A stretch of DNA of 32,917 bases, taken from assembly GCA_029563075.1 (NCBI GenBank), contig JAKQTN010000061.1, positions 1 to 32,917 on the forward strand, in the 5' to 3' direction. Below the pieces are notes generated by a model that was not told the origin of the DNA, ran no database searches, and saw nothing but the letters and a program-made list of their open reading frames with translations. This stretch comes from Pseudomonadota bacterium. Lineage in GTDB: Bacteria; Pseudomonadota; Gammaproteobacteria; Burkholderiales; Methylophilaceae. Positions 1 to 8,755 of this stretch are shown here, piece by piece; within the stretch, counting starts at the first letter, position 1, and every line of letters begins with the position of its first letter. Made by a program: the position numbers and the translations under genes.

Positions 1-571
1 CACCGCCATCCCTGAACTCCAGCCGGTAATGCGGGCAGTTCTGCATCACATCACATAGATCTTTTAACGCTTTTGCAATGCTGCCCTTGCGTTCAGTCGC
101 GGGTCTGCTCGGCGTGATATAGCCCTTCTGATGGTCCATGCCTTTCAGCACCTGCTCGCCTAATTCCACCTCCATCGCCGGCGGGGTGGCGTTTGCGACA
201 TATTCTGCCAGCTTTGGCACGCCGAATTGCAGAAACAGCCAGCCTGCAAACACGGTGGCTAATAGCGAAGCGAGCACCCAGCCCAGATGATTTTCCAGAT
301 AATGCAAAGCAGACCAGAATGCACTTGATTTAGAAGGCATTGCCGCTTCCAGTTCACTGATGTCCAGCGCCTCCAGCCTGCCGCCATTGGGCAGATCGAT
401 CAAACGTTTGGCACCACCCAGCCTGGCCTGCACATCCAGATCGGCCAAAGCAAAAACAAGGGTTTCGCCATTTATCTCAAAAGCGATGTTTTTGGCATGC
501 CCTGCAACCCGCACCAATACTGGCTTGTGGCGGGCATTCACACCATCGAAATAATCTGCCTGGAATGTCAT
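1..571 (-). CDS. M48-family metallopeptidase, N-terminal part (runs off the window)
   Basis: This reading frame starts with ATG at 571 and is open to the left edge (about 190 codons). The visible protein has a soluble N-terminal segment of about 90 residues, one strongly hydrophobic helix (around HLGWVLASLLATVFAGWLFL) and then the start of a periplasmic-type domain ending in YRLEFRDGG. That segment resembles the region just before the catalytic core in M48 zinc proteases, but the HEXXH site lies outside the window, so the call depends on this similarity and on context. It sits 3 bp after the stop of the DUF898/YjgN gene on the same strand. As I recall, DUF898 followed by an M48 protease is a recurrent pair in proteobacteria. 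The two are probably co-transcribed. Confidence 0.6.
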   Translation of the reverse strand, partial: MTFQADYFDGVNARHKPVLVRVAGHAKNIAFEINGETLVFALADLDVQARLGGAKRLIDLPNGGRLEALDISELEAAMPSKSSAFWSALHYLENHLGWVLASLLATVFAGWLFLQFGVPKLAEYVANATPPAMEVELGEQVLKGMDHQKGYITPSRPATERKGSIAKALKDLCDVMQNCPHYRLEFRDGG

Positions 572-574
572 ACC

Positions 575-1840
575 TTAACCAAATGACAAGTCCACGTCGA
601 ACATATCGGCGAGCTCTTCGCCCGTAGCTTTCACTTCCGCCTTTTTATCACCGATAAACCGGTCAAAATCCACGTCACCCACAATCTGCAATTTTGAAAT
701 GCGATATTTCGCCATGCGCACTTGCGCCCATGGCGTGGCCAAGCCAAAAGTCAGCATAATCGCCAGAATATTGGTGAAATACAGCCAGATGAAGTCGCGC
801 GCGCGCAAACTGCTTTTAAATGACAGCTTGTCCAGCGTTGTGTTATTCCACACCAGATTGCCGATACGCGCCTGTAGATAGCCATAAAAGCTGAAAATGA
901 CCAGCGCATACAATGCAAATACAGGCACCATATACAGCAACATGCCTGGGTGCTCGAACATGTCGCGCATTTTGTCCTGTTTGCGCCGCTCGCGCTCCTG
1001 CCTCATTTCTTCCATGGTTTTTTCTTGAGCAACCGCTTCCTCCTGCGCTGCCGGCGCTGCCTGTGTTTCTTCTGCGCTCTGTTCAATTTGCGCTTCCGGC
1101 TGCGGCATCTCAGCTGCTTGCTTGATTGGCGGCGGTTCAATTTTAACCAGGCTTGCCGCGCCAGGTGTCGCATGAGCCGCGGCCTTTTTAACATAGTGCT
1201 GATATGCTGGAATAGCTATTGCCGCAAGAATGGCGATGATTAAAATCGGTATCAGCATTAATTTCAGGTAAACCTTATAGAATTCCTTCACCCTCGGCTG
1301 CATCACAAATGGGCTCAAGCCAAACTTGTGGTTGTTTACCGAAAACTGTTTTCGCTCATGTGCCGCATAGGGCGCGCCCAAGCCAAACGTCAACAGAGTG
1401 ACCAGCGGCAAAACAATATAGACACGGGTTGCGCCCCGCAGCGTTCCTACAAAATCAAAGCGCAGGCCGCGATGGCTGGTGTTGTGGGCATTAAACAGCG
1501 AGCCGCGCACTACCAGCCAGGGCAATGCGGTAAACAGTATCAGCATAAATAAAGCGGGCAGGATCGGATGGACATTGGCGCTCATGCTGTAACCCACAAA
1601 AAATACAAAGGCAATGATGCGCCCTTTCAGAATCGCGGTTGGTTTGGCGTGATAGTCGAAACCGACGTTTTGAATCAAGGTGTTGTTATAGAAATACTTT
1701 TTGCGGCGGACTTTCGCCCAGGCGGAATAGATGCCCAGGGTAAGGAGCGTAAGCAGCAGATTGACGATCCAGATGCCAAAATATTCTGATGCCTTGCCTT
1801 GAAAAACAATCGGCGTGAGTGTTTGGTTCGAGTTTTCCAC
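575..1840 (-). CDS. YjgN/DUF898-family membrane protein with pilin-like helix
   Basis: The 421-residue protein has two DUF898-like membrane halves. Each carries the motif of a hydrophobic helix followed by a W/P-A-x-V/H-R signature (SAWAKVRRKKYFYNNT near 39-54; TPWAQVRMAKY near the C-terminus). The function of YjgN-type proteins is unknown; they are inner-membrane proteins. Between the halves lies an unusual insert. Residues about 201-216 (IIAILAAIAIPAYQHY) look like the N-terminal helix of a type IV pilin. They are followed by an Ala/Pro/Glu-rich linker and a charged stretch (about 255-295) likely to be coiled coil. There is no prepilin peptidase G-F-T-L-x-E site before the helix. The downstream gene, 3 bp away, is an M48-type protease and probably forms an operon with it. 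Confidence 0.75.
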   Translation of the reverse strand: MENSNQTLTPIVFQGKASEYFGIWIVNLLLTLLTLGIYSAWAKVRRKKYFYNNTLIQNVGFDYHAKPTAILKGRIIAFVFFVGYSMSANVHPILPALFMLILFTALPWLVVRGSLFNAHNTSHRGLRFDFVGTLRGATRVYIVLPLVTLLTFGLGAPYAAHERKQFSVNNHKFGLSPFVMQPRVKEFYKVYLKLMLIPILIIAILAAIAIPAYQHYVKKAAAHATPGAASLVKIEPPPIKQAAEMPQPEAQIEQSAEETQAAPAAQEEAVAQEKTMEEMRQERERRKQDKMRDMFEHPGMLLYMVPVFALYALVIFSFYGYLQARIGNLVWNNTTLDKLSFKSSLRARDFIWLYFTNILAIMLTFGLATPWAQVRMAKYRISKLQIVGDVDFDRFIGDKKAEVKATGEELADMFDVDLSFG

Positions 1841-2028
1841 CCTAATTCTTCCCAGATTTTTTTATAATTGGAGATTGGAGTGTAGCCGATTTCATGCATT
1901 TGGTATATTTGGCTTTTTATTCCTCTGCCACGCTTTTTTATTTATTTTTTGTGCATTTTATCTAGGCATTTCAACAGGTTTAGGGCAAAATTCACTTTTT
2001 TTGAATCCCGAAAAAATTTACGTTTTTT

Positions 2029-3156
2029 ATGTCTTCTGTCGCATTCTTCCCTAGAAGAGAAAACCCGCATTTGCAAACGCAGCTTCCCGTTGAGTGGTAC
2101 ACCAGCGCCGATATTTACGCCATTGAACAGGCACATTTATTTGCAAAAGCGCCCAAATATATCGGCCACAGTTGCATGGTGCCTAATGCAGGTGATTTCT
2201 ATACGCTTGGCTGGAAGCGCAATGCCAAAACACTGGTGAACCAGAAGGGCGAAGTTTCACTTATCAGCAATGTCTGCCGGCATCGCCAGGCAATCATGCT
2301 GGATGGTAAAGGCAATACCAGCAATATCGTGTGCCCATTGCACCGCTGGACCTACGACCTGGACGGCAAACTGCTGGGTGCGCCGCATTTTGAGCAGAAT
2401 CCTTGCCTGCATTTGAACAAGACGCCGCTTGAAAACTGGCAGGGCATGTTGTTTGAAGCGCCACATCACATTGCGCATGAACTTGAACAGCTAAGCTGCA
2501 AGCAGGATTTCGATTTCTCCAACTACCATTTTGACCATGCGCATATAGACCATTATCAATTCAACTGGAAAACCTTTATCGAGACGTATTTAGAGGATTA
2601 CCACGTGGGGCCATTTCACCCGGGACTGAACCAGTTTGTAGACTGCGGTGACCTGCACTGGGAGTTCGGCGAGAATTTCAGCGTACAGACCGTCGGCTAC
2701 AAGCCCATGCAGGATCGGCAGCTGTCGCCGGTCTATCAGCGCTGGCAACAGACTGTCACGCAATATCATGGCGACAAGCCGCCCAAACTGGGCGCCATCT
2801 GGTTTGCCTATTACCCATTCCTGATGATTGAATGGTATCCCAACGTACTCGTCATCTCGCACATCATTCCCACCGGGCTAGATACCTGCAGCAACGTCGT
2901 GGAATTTTATTATCCGGAAGACATCGCCTTGTTTGAGCGCGACTACATTGCAGCGCAGCAGGCCGCCTATATGGAAACCGCAGTGGAAGACAATGAAATT
3001 TGCGAACGCATGCACAAAGGCCGCCAGGCGCTTTACGCACAGGGCGTTGATGAACGCGGCCCTTATCAACACCCGATGGAAACGGGTCTGGAACATTTTC
3101 ATCTTTGGTATCGCAAGCAGATTGAGCCGCATTTGTCGCCAGACAGCGCACGATGA
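2029..3156 (+). CDS. Rieske non-heme iron oxygenase, alpha-subunit type
   Basis: This is a 375-residue aromatic ring-hydroxylating dioxygenase alpha-type protein. The N-terminal Rieske domain has C83-x-H85 and C102-x2-H105 to bind the [2Fe-2S] cluster. The C-terminal domain carries the mononuclear iron motif around E189-D190-Y-H192-x4-H197, and a likely third ligand at D321 (VEDNEICERMHKG). These residues are all present, so the enzyme should be active, but the substrate cannot be read from sequence. No ferredoxin reductase or beta subunit is adjacent, so it must use electron partners encoded elsewhere, as choline- or carnitine-monooxygenase-like members do. Its stop overlaps the start of the DMT exporter by 4 bp (ATGA), suggesting translational coupling and a related substrate. 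The ribosome-binding site is weak. Confidence 0.85.
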   Translation: MSSVAFFPRRENPHLQTQLPVEWYTSADIYAIEQAHLFAKAPKYIGHSCMVPNAGDFYTLGWKRNAKTLVNQKGEVSLISNVCRHRQAIMLDGKGNTSNIVCPLHRWTYDLDGKLLGAPHFEQNPCLHLNKTPLENWQGMLFEAPHHIAHELEQLSCKQDFDFSNYHFDHAHIDHYQFNWKTFIETYLEDYHVGPFHPGLNQFVDCGDLHWEFGENFSVQTVGYKPMQDRQLSPVYQRWQQTVTQYHGDKPPKLGAIWFAYYPFLMIEWYPNVLVISHIIPTGLDTCSNVVEFYYPEDIALFERDYIAAQQAAYMETAVEDNEICERMHKGRQALYAQGVDERGPYQHPMETGLEHFHLWYRKQIEPHLSPDSAR

Positions 3157-4037
3157 AATTTCCTGATTCGCTGCCAAACCTGCGCAGCTTGTGGATGCTG
3201 GTAGCCGCGCTGGGTTTTGCCATTATGGGCACGCTGGTGAAAATCGGAGCGGCTAAATTCAGCAGTGCAGAACTGGTGTTTTATCGTTCAGCCTTTGGGC
3301 TACTGGTAATTTACGCTTATATTCTCACCAGGCAATTGCCGCTTAGCACGCCCGTGATGGCAAAACACATGTCACGCGCTTTGGTAGGCTTTGCGTCGCT
3401 GGTTTTATTTTTCTATGCCATTGCGCATTTACCGCTCGCCACAGCGATCACGCTGAACTATACCTCGCCTTTGTTTCTGGCGCTGTTTATGCCGTTTTTA
3501 CTGCAAAGTGAGCATCAGACGAGTTTGGCTAAAAAAGGGTTATATTTGGCAATAATGCTAGGGTTTGTCGGCGTGGTACTGTTGCTACAACCCACATTTC
3601 ATCGTGAAGACAGCCTGGCAGGCGCGATGGGGCTGCTTTCCGGCGCCGGCGCGGCCCTGGCCTATGTACATGTAAAGCAGCTGGCAAACGCGAATGAGCC
3701 GGATTGGCGCACCGTATTTTATTTCACCCTGATCTCTACCATAGGCGGTGGCCTCTGGATGCTGTTACAGCATTTCACGCCGATTGGCTGGCAGGATATG
3801 CCGCTTTTATTGGGTTTGGGTGTTTCTGCCACAATTGCGCAGTTGGCGCTGACGCGTGCCTATCGTACTGGCAATACGCTCACCGTGGCGAGTTTGGCCT
3901 ATGTGACGGTGGTGCTGGCCAGTTTAATCGGCATTTTGTTATGGCAAGAACAGCTTTCATTTTCGGAATGGCTGGCTATCGGTTTAATCATCCTGAGCGG
4001 CATTATTAGCGTACATGCAACACATACCACAAAATAA
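3153..4037 (+). CDS. DMT superfamily transporter (two EamA domains)
   Basis: This is a 294-residue protein with about ten hydrophobic helices arranged as two EamA repeats, the usual length for drug/metabolite transporters of the RhaT/EamA type. It opens with a conserved-looking first helix (LVAALGFAIMGTLVKIGA) and contains the family's aromatic and small-residue pattern (YTSPLFLALFMPFLL). It acts in the inner membrane, probably as an exporter of a small metabolite, but specificity cannot be inferred. It overlaps the Rieske oxygenase by 4 bp and is almost certainly co-transcribed with it. Confidence 0.85.
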   Translation: MKFPDSLPNLRSLWMLVAALGFAIMGTLVKIGAAKFSSAELVFYRSAFGLLVIYAYILTRQLPLSTPVMAKHMSRALVGFASLVLFFYAIAHLPLATAITLNYTSPLFLALFMPFLLQSEHQTSLAKKGLYLAIMLGFVGVVLLLQPTFHREDSLAGAMGLLSGAGAALAYVHVKQLANANEPDWRTVFYFTLISTIGGGLWMLLQHFTPIGWQDMPLLLGLGVSATIAQLALTRAYRTGNTLTVASLAYVTVVLASLIGILLWQEQLSFSEWLAIGLIILSGIISVHATHTTK

Positions 4038-4063
4038 TGTGGTCAGCCGCTTTCATCACCACA
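4026..4063 (+). repeat. Three copies of ACCACA/TGTGGT, alternative hairpins
   Basis: ACCACA (4026-4031) can pair with TGTGGT (4038-4043), placing the transporter stop codon TAA in the loop. The same TGTGGT can instead pair with a second ACCACA at 4058-4063. There is no T-tract, so this is not a classical terminator. The role is unknown. Confidence 0.4.
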
Positions 4064-4133
4064 AAGCTCTAGACATTTCAATGAGTTAGCAGTAATCTGA
4101 ACTTTCCCCGTTAAAAACGCAGGCTTAGTTTTA

Positions 4134-4820
4134 ATGGTTAACCCCTTTATAATTTTTAGAACTATTGCATTGCTTGCAGCCTTTTGTCTGCTCAGCGGTT
4201 GCCTGGGCGGTACAGTTGCGCAGCAAATCGCGCGCTCCATCGCCACCAGCGTTGCGGATAAGGCCGTGGCCAAGGCGATGGATGTTGACGAAGGAAGCAG
4301 CAACCGCGAACCCAAGAGCATAAAGCTTAAAGACACACAACCTGATGATGTCTGGGTTGCGATGGCCACTTCCGGGTTTCAGGAAGTCAAACCGATAGCA
4401 GAACCTTTGCCGGAACAAGCTGAAGAAACCGAAACGCCGATTCAGGTGATACAAAGCAGCAAGCTGGTACGTGTCGAACTATTCAACCTGCTCATCGGAG
4501 AAGAAAAAGCAGCCGTATACGAAAAAGCGCGTTTGATGGGTGCTACCAGCCTGCCAAAACAGCAAGAGTGGCAACGCTGGGCGGTAGCCACAGGCGCGAT
4601 AAAATCTAGCGCTGAGAACGAGAACGGCAAAAAAATAATCACTTTTCTGATCCCGCCGGATTTTGGTAAATTGCCCAGCGGCGCAATCGCTGTAGTGGAA
4701 CTGGCAACCCCAGGCGAACTCAATGTTGCGCGCTACAAGACCAACGAAGACAAAGCAATACTTAAGGCTCCAGCAAACCGCTTCGCATCGCAATCAGCGC
4801 GATTTCAGCTGAATTATTAG
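4134..4820 (+). CDS. Predicted lipoprotein of unknown function
   Basis: The 228-residue protein begins with a short lipoprotein signal: a hydrophobic stretch and the lipobox L20-S-G-C23 (LLSGC), so it should be lipidated at Cys23. It then has a small Ala-rich segment, an acidic linker and a C-terminal domain of mixed alpha/beta character. I do not recognise a family. Its last 59 bp overlap, antisense, the 3' end of the response-regulator gene on the other strand (4762-4820). The start is ATG at 4134; the alternatives would lose the signal peptide. Confidence 0.7.
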   Translation: MVNPFIIFRTIALLAAFCLLSGCLGGTVAQQIARSIATSVADKAVAKAMDVDEGSSNREPKSIKLKDTQPDDVWVAMATSGFQEVKPIAEPLPEQAEETETPIQVIQSSKLVRVELFNLLIGEEKAAVYEKARLMGATSLPKQQEWQRWAVATGAIKSSAENENGKKIITFLIPPDFGKLPSGAIAVVELATPGELNVARYKTNEDKAILKAPANRFASQSARFQLNY

Positions 4821-5400
4821 CGTTCAGTTTCTGTTTGATGTTGTATAAATGCGTGCCCACCGTGCGCGGGCTTAGAAACAGCGCTTCTGCAATCTCGTTG
4901 GTGGTTTTGCCTTTTGCCAGTGACATAAATACTTCAAATTCGCGCTCGCTCAGTACATCCACCGGGCTTTGCTCGCCGGATAACTGCTGAATCGCCATTT
5001 GCTGCGCCACGCTGGCTTCGAGATATTTTTTGCCGCTTGCAACAACGCGAATCGCCTTAATCAACTCCTCGGCAGCCGACCTTTTCGTTAAATAGCCCAC
5101 CGCGCCAGCATTCAATACACGCTTGGGATGCACGGAATCTTCATGCGCAGAGAGCACCAGAATTTTGGCATGGCTTTCTTTTGCTAAAATGCGCTCTATC
5201 GCCTCCAGACCGCCCATGCCAGGCATGGTGATATCCATCACCACCACGTCCGGCTTGTGCTCCATATAAGCCTTAATCGCAGTTTCGCCATTTTCCGCTT
5301 CGGCGACCACTTTTATATCCGAAGCGGTTTCCAGCAGCATCTTAAAGCCCATGCGTACCACCGCGTGGTCATCAACCAGCATCACGTTAATTTGGCTCAT
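4762..5400 (-). CDS. NarL/FixJ-family response regulator
   Basis: This is a 212-residue two-domain response regulator. The receiver domain (1 to about 120) has the acidic pair D10/D11, phosphoacceptor D56 (VVMDITMPG), S84 and K106. The C-terminal LuxR-type helix-turn-helix (about 148-208) has the usual LSEREFEVF...TVGTHLYNIKQKL pattern. It is a DNA-binding transcription factor phosphorylated by the sensor kinase encoded directly upstream, whose stop overlaps this start by 4 bp (5397-5400). Targets are not deducible; no other gene in the window is clearly under its control. Confidence 0.93.
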   Translation of the reverse strand: MSQINVMLVDDHAVVRMGFKMLLETASDIKVVAEAENGETAIKAYMEHKPDVVVMDITMPGMGGLEAIERILAKESHAKILVLSAHEDSVHPKRVLNAGAVGYLTKRSAAEELIKAIRVVASGKKYLEASVAQQMAIQQLSGEQSPVDVLSEREFEVFMSLAKGKTTNEIAEALFLSPRTVGTHLYNIKQKLNANNSAEIALIAMRSGLLEP

Positions 5401-6776
5401 GCCGACTCACCCTCTGTTTTGATCGCCTGTGGAATATTAATACGAATTACCGTGCCGCGCTGTGTCGACGCCGGATCAGTTTCAGAATCCACGCTAAAAC
5501 TGCCATGCAACCCCTGCACACGCTCACGCATACCAATTAACCCGAAATGATTGGCAAAATGATTGTTTCGTTCAAGCTCATCCATATCCATACCCGAACC
5601 ATTATCTTTAATCGTAAGCTGCAACGCCCCTGTTTCGGTAGCCGCCAGATCAATATCAATCATCGTGGCTTCGGCATGCTTAATCACATTATTGATCGCC
5701 TCCTGCACTATTCGATAAATATTGATGTTCAAAGTTTCGCCGAGTGCATCCAAGTTGCCAGACAAGCTTAAATTGATCGTCAACTCAGGATATTGATTCT
5801 GATAGAAATTAACCGCATCGCGCAGCGTTTCACTCAAGCCCAGGTTGTCCAGCGCTCCAGGACGCAACTGGCGGATAATATTGTGCATGCCATCATAGAT
5901 ATGATTGGCGGCGGCCACAATGGTTTGCGCGCTTGCTTCCACTTCAGGCACTTTGCCCCTGGTTTTATTGGCAATCGCCACGGCAAAGGTTTTAATCGCC
6001 GTCACATACTGGCCCAGTTCGTCGTGCAACTCGCGCGCGAGGCTTCTGCGTTCATCTTCAATATGGCTTTGTATCAGCTGCGTAAGCTGGCGGTTTTCTT
6101 CCAGCTGCCGCTCTATCGCCAGCGATTCCGCCATGCGGTTCAAACTATGCCCGATGCGATCGAATTCCGGTAATTTAAAGGCTGGCAAGCGCGTGGTTAA
6201 ATCACCCTGCTCTATACGGTTGATGGAGGCCAGAATGCGATTTACCGGCCTGAGCGAATGGCTTAGCAGCGCGTATACCATGCTGTTGAGCAATATAAAA
6301 AAACCTAAGCCGATCCACATCAACTGGCTAAACCCAGCCCACGCCTCACGTATCGAACCTGCCGCGCTGGATGAAACCACCAAGGTGCCGTAGCGGATTT
6401 TCCGCTCTACGGTTTCTGTCGCGGGCGCTACCAGTTTCACAAACCAGTCCGGCGGATGCACTTCAGTGCGATAGGTGGATTCCGGCGATTGATATATGAC
6501 ATTGCCGCGTATATCGTACAGCACGATATTGCTGCTGCGCACATAGCCCAGCGACTGTAAAAATTGCTGCAGCACCACATGTGTAGGTCCCATATCCGGG
6601 TTCATTGCGGAGCTGATAATGATGGTATCCAGCAACTGCACCGTGACGCGGCTGGCGGCCTCTACCCGCTCGCGAATCGAAATGCGTGTATCGTTCACCA
6701 GTATCGTGCCCACCACCAGTATAAAAGCCAGCGACAGCAAGGTAATCAGCAGATTTAAGCGGAACCTTAAACTCAT
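5397..6776 (-). CDS. Membrane sensor histidine kinase, NarX-like (HisKA_3)
   Basis: This is a 459-residue kinase. TM1 is at about residues 8-26, a periplasmic sensor region at about 27-150, TM2 at about 152-172 and HAMP at about 173-225. HisKA_3 follows with phospho-acceptor H251 in SLARELHDELGQ, and then an HATPase domain with the N-box (QEAINNVIKHA, about 359-369), DNGSGMD (391-397) and GLIGMRERV (412-420). The signal is unknown; no nitrate-sensor P-box was seen. It forms an operon with the NarL-type regulator by a 4-bp overlap. Confidence 0.92.
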   Translation of the reverse strand: MSLRFRLNLLITLLSLAFILVVGTILVNDTRISIRERVEAASRVTVQLLDTIIISSAMNPDMGPTHVVLQQFLQSLGYVRSSNIVLYDIRGNVIYQSPESTYRTEVHPPDWFVKLVAPATETVERKIRYGTLVVSSSAAGSIREAWAGFSQLMWIGLGFFILLNSMVYALLSHSLRPVNRILASINRIEQGDLTTRLPAFKLPEFDRIGHSLNRMAESLAIERQLEENRQLTQLIQSHIEDERRSLARELHDELGQYVTAIKTFAVAIANKTRGKVPEVEASAQTIVAAANHIYDGMHNIIRQLRPGALDNLGLSETLRDAVNFYQNQYPELTINLSLSGNLDALGETLNINIYRIVQEAINNVIKHAEATMIDIDLAATETGALQLTIKDNGSGMDMDELERNNHFANHFGLIGMRERVQGLHGSFSVDSETDPASTQRGTVIRINIPQAIKTEGESA

Positions 6777-6868
6777 ATCCTACCCGAAAAATAAACATGC
6801 AAGTTTGAGGCAATATGTGCAAAAACAGCAAGCGTAAAAATCATTAAATCTGTTATTTCCCAAATCTA

Positions 6869-7681
6869 CTAATCTTTAATCTCGATATTCTTGTACTCGG
6901 CGGGCACAGGCGGATATGCCAGTTTCAACCCTTTAAGCGCATTTAGCAAAAGCCTGGAAATAAGTAAATTGCGGTTGGTTTTGGAATCTGCCGGTACCAC
7001 ATACCAGGGCGCATAATCGGTCGAAGTCGCGCGCATCGCGCTCTCGTAAGCCTGCATGTATTTATCCCACAAATCGCGCTCTTTCAGATCGTTCGTGTTA
7101 AATTTCCAGGTTTTGGTTGGGTCATTCAGGCGCTCCAGCATGCGCTGTTTTTGCTCCTGTTTCGAGATATGCAAATAACACTTGATGATCACCGTGCCGG
7201 TTTCGGTAAGCATGCGCTCAAAATCGTTAATCTGTGCATAACGGCGCTCGCACTCCGCAGCATCAATCCAGTCGTGCACTTTCACAATCAGCACATCTTC
7301 ATAATGGCTGCGGTTAAAAATCACAATCTCACCCTTTTGCGGCACCTGGGCATGCACCCGCCACAAGTAATCGTGCGCCAATTCTTCCGGTGTTGGCGCT
7401 TTAAAACTCGCCAAACGTATACCTAAAGGATCGCACTCGCTAAACACATGCTTTATCGTGCCATCCTTGCCGCTGGCATCCATGCCCTGAATCAGCAGCA
7501 ATACCTTATGTTTGGCCTGCGCGTGCAGAATATCCTGCAGAGCATTGATCTCAGTCGCCAGCTTTTCAAGCTCCATCGCATCTTGTGCTTTATCGCCAGT
7601 GCGTTCAGATTTATCGTCGGATTTATAATTTTTCAACGAAAACTTTTTAGGGTTAACGCGATATTGGTCTAAATTGGCCAT
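6869..7681 (-). CDS. Polyphosphate kinase 2 family protein (PPK2)
   Basis: This is a 270-residue single-domain PPK2. The Walker A motif GMDASGKDG is at residues 66-74, and the lid/catalytic region reads FNRSHYEDVL. Length and sequence resemble the single-domain PPK2 enzymes that transfer phosphate from polyphosphate to nucleoside mono- or diphosphates; the overall pattern is closest to what I recall of the Meiothermus-type class III enzymes. It is cytoplasmic, recovering nucleotides from polyphosphate. It lies 23 bp downstream of intI on the same strand and could be read through from the intI promoter. Confidence 0.88.
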   Translation of the reverse strand: MANLDQYRVNPKKFSLKNYKSDDKSERTGDKAQDAMELEKLATEINALQDILHAQAKHKVLLLIQGMDASGKDGTIKHVFSECDPLGIRLASFKAPTPEELAHDYLWRVHAQVPQKGEIVIFNRSHYEDVLIVKVHDWIDAAECERRYAQINDFERMLTETGTVIIKCYLHISKQEQKQRMLERLNDPTKTWKFNTNDLKERDLWDKYMQAYESAMRATSTDYAPWYVVPADSKTNRNLLISRLLLNALKGLKLAYPPVPAEYKNIEIKD

Positions 7682-7704
7682 ATTTGACTTTCTAACAATT
7701 ACTG

Positions 7705-8673
7705 CTAATTTAACACATCCAACGGGCTGCTCACGCCTTTGCCACCTTTGTTCAATACATGCGTATAAATCATGGTAGTCGCCACATTTTCATGCCCCAG
7801 CAGCTCTTGCACGGTGCGGATATCATAACCACCCTGCAGCAGATGCGTGGCAAAGCTGTGCCGTAAAGTATGCGGCGTGGCAGGTTTGGTAATGCCCGCG
7901 CGGCGGCATGCCGCCTTAATAGCGCGCTGTATCGTCTCATCGGCCAGATGATGGCGCCGCACCTTACCGGAACGCGGGTCTGTTGAAAGCGTTGTAGAGG
8001 GGAACACATACTGCCAGCCCCACTCCTTGCCTGCGTTCGGGTATTTTCGCTCTAAGGCATAAGGCAAAAACACCTCTCCCCCGCCGCTCGCCAAATCTTG
8101 TTCATGCAAATGTTTTACTTGCAGCAAATGTCCGCGCAGCGGCTCTATCGCCATCTTTGGCAACATGGTCACACGGTCTTTAAAGCCTTTGCCCTCGCGC
8201 ACCAGAATCTCGCCACGCTTCAAATCCACATCCTTCACCCGCATGCGCAATACTTCCATCAAACGCAAGCCGGAGCCATACAACAAACTAGCCGCCAGCC
8301 AATGCACGCCTTGCAACTGGCCTAACAATGCGCGCACTTCATCGTTATCCAGCACCGTTGGCAATCTGCGCGGCTTTTGCGCCTGCTCTACGTTATCCAG
8401 CCAAGGCAGCTCCTGCCCCAGCACATACTTATACAAAAACAGCAAAGCACTACGCGCCTGGTTTTGCGTGCTGGCAGAAACATGGCCATCCACCGCCAGA
8501 TGCGTTAAAAACGCCTCAACCTCCGGCGCGCCCAATTCGCCGGGGTGCCGCTTGCCGTGAAACAAAATGAAGCGCTTAACCCACTGCACATAGGCCTCTT
8601 CCGTTCTTATGCTATAGTGCTTTAAACGGATTTTGTTGCGGACAGAATCTAAAAACGGGGATTGCGATGCCAT
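7705..8673 (-). CDS. intI: Integron integrase (IntI), chromosomal integron type
   Basis: This is a 322-residue tyrosine recombinase with an N-terminal SAM-like core-binding domain ([23 protein letters not shown]) and a catalytic domain carrying R137, H268, R271, H294 and Y303. The stretch at about 205-222 ([18 protein letters not shown]) is the extra helix segment that separates IntI from XerC/D and lets it bind single-stranded folded attC sites. The gene faces away from an attI site and a cassette array, the standard integron layout. All catalytic residues are intact and no frameshift is seen, so it is probably active. A good promoter lies at 8704-8732; I saw no LexA box. The ribosome-binding site is poor. 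Confidence 0.96.
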   Translation of the reverse strand: MASQSPFLDSVRNKIRLKHYSIRTEEAYVQWVKRFILFHGKRHPGELGAPEVEAFLTHLAVDGHVSASTQNQARSALLFLYKYVLGQELPWLDNVEQAQKPRRLPTVLDNDEVRALLGQLQGVHWLAASLLYGSGLRLMEVLRMRVKDVDLKRGEILVREGKGFKDRVTMLPKMAIEPLRGHLLQVKHLHEQDLASGGGEVFLPYALERKYPNAGKEWGWQYVFPSTTLSTDPRSGKVRRHHLADETIQRAIKAACRRAGITKPATPHTLRHSFATHLLQGGYDIRTVQELLGHENVATTMIYTHVLNKGGKGVSSPLDVLN

Positions 8674-8679
8674 ATGGTA

Positions 8680-8708
8680 TTGACTATAGTTTAAAGGCTC
8701 CCTATTAT
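8680..8708 (+). promoter_or_regulatory. Cassette promoter (Pc)
   Basis: On the plus strand, -35 TTGACT (8680-8685) and -10 TATTAT (8703-8708) are separated by exactly 17 bp, each 5 of 6 to consensus. It points into the cassette array, with a start near 8715. Its -10 shares five base pairs with the -10 of Pint on the other strand. Confidence 0.65.
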
Positions 8709-8732
8709 TGACCTAATTTGATGATATGACAA
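8704..8732 (-). promoter_or_regulatory. Promoter of intI (Pint)
   Basis: On the minus strand, -35 TTGTCA (8732-8727) and -10 AATAAT (8709-8704) are separated by exactly 17 bp, each matching 5 of 6 consensus bases. The start would fall near 8697, giving a leader of about 24 nt before intI. No CTG-N10-CAG LexA site is visible around it. Confidence 0.65.
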
Positions 8733-8755
8733 GAAAAATGAAAAATAATACGCTC

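Noticed and set aside
8165-8570. Long open frames on the plus strand within intI (and similar ones within glnE and yheS)
   Set aside because: They are antisense shadows of a clearly recognised gene, rich in Pro/Ala/Arg without family resemblance.
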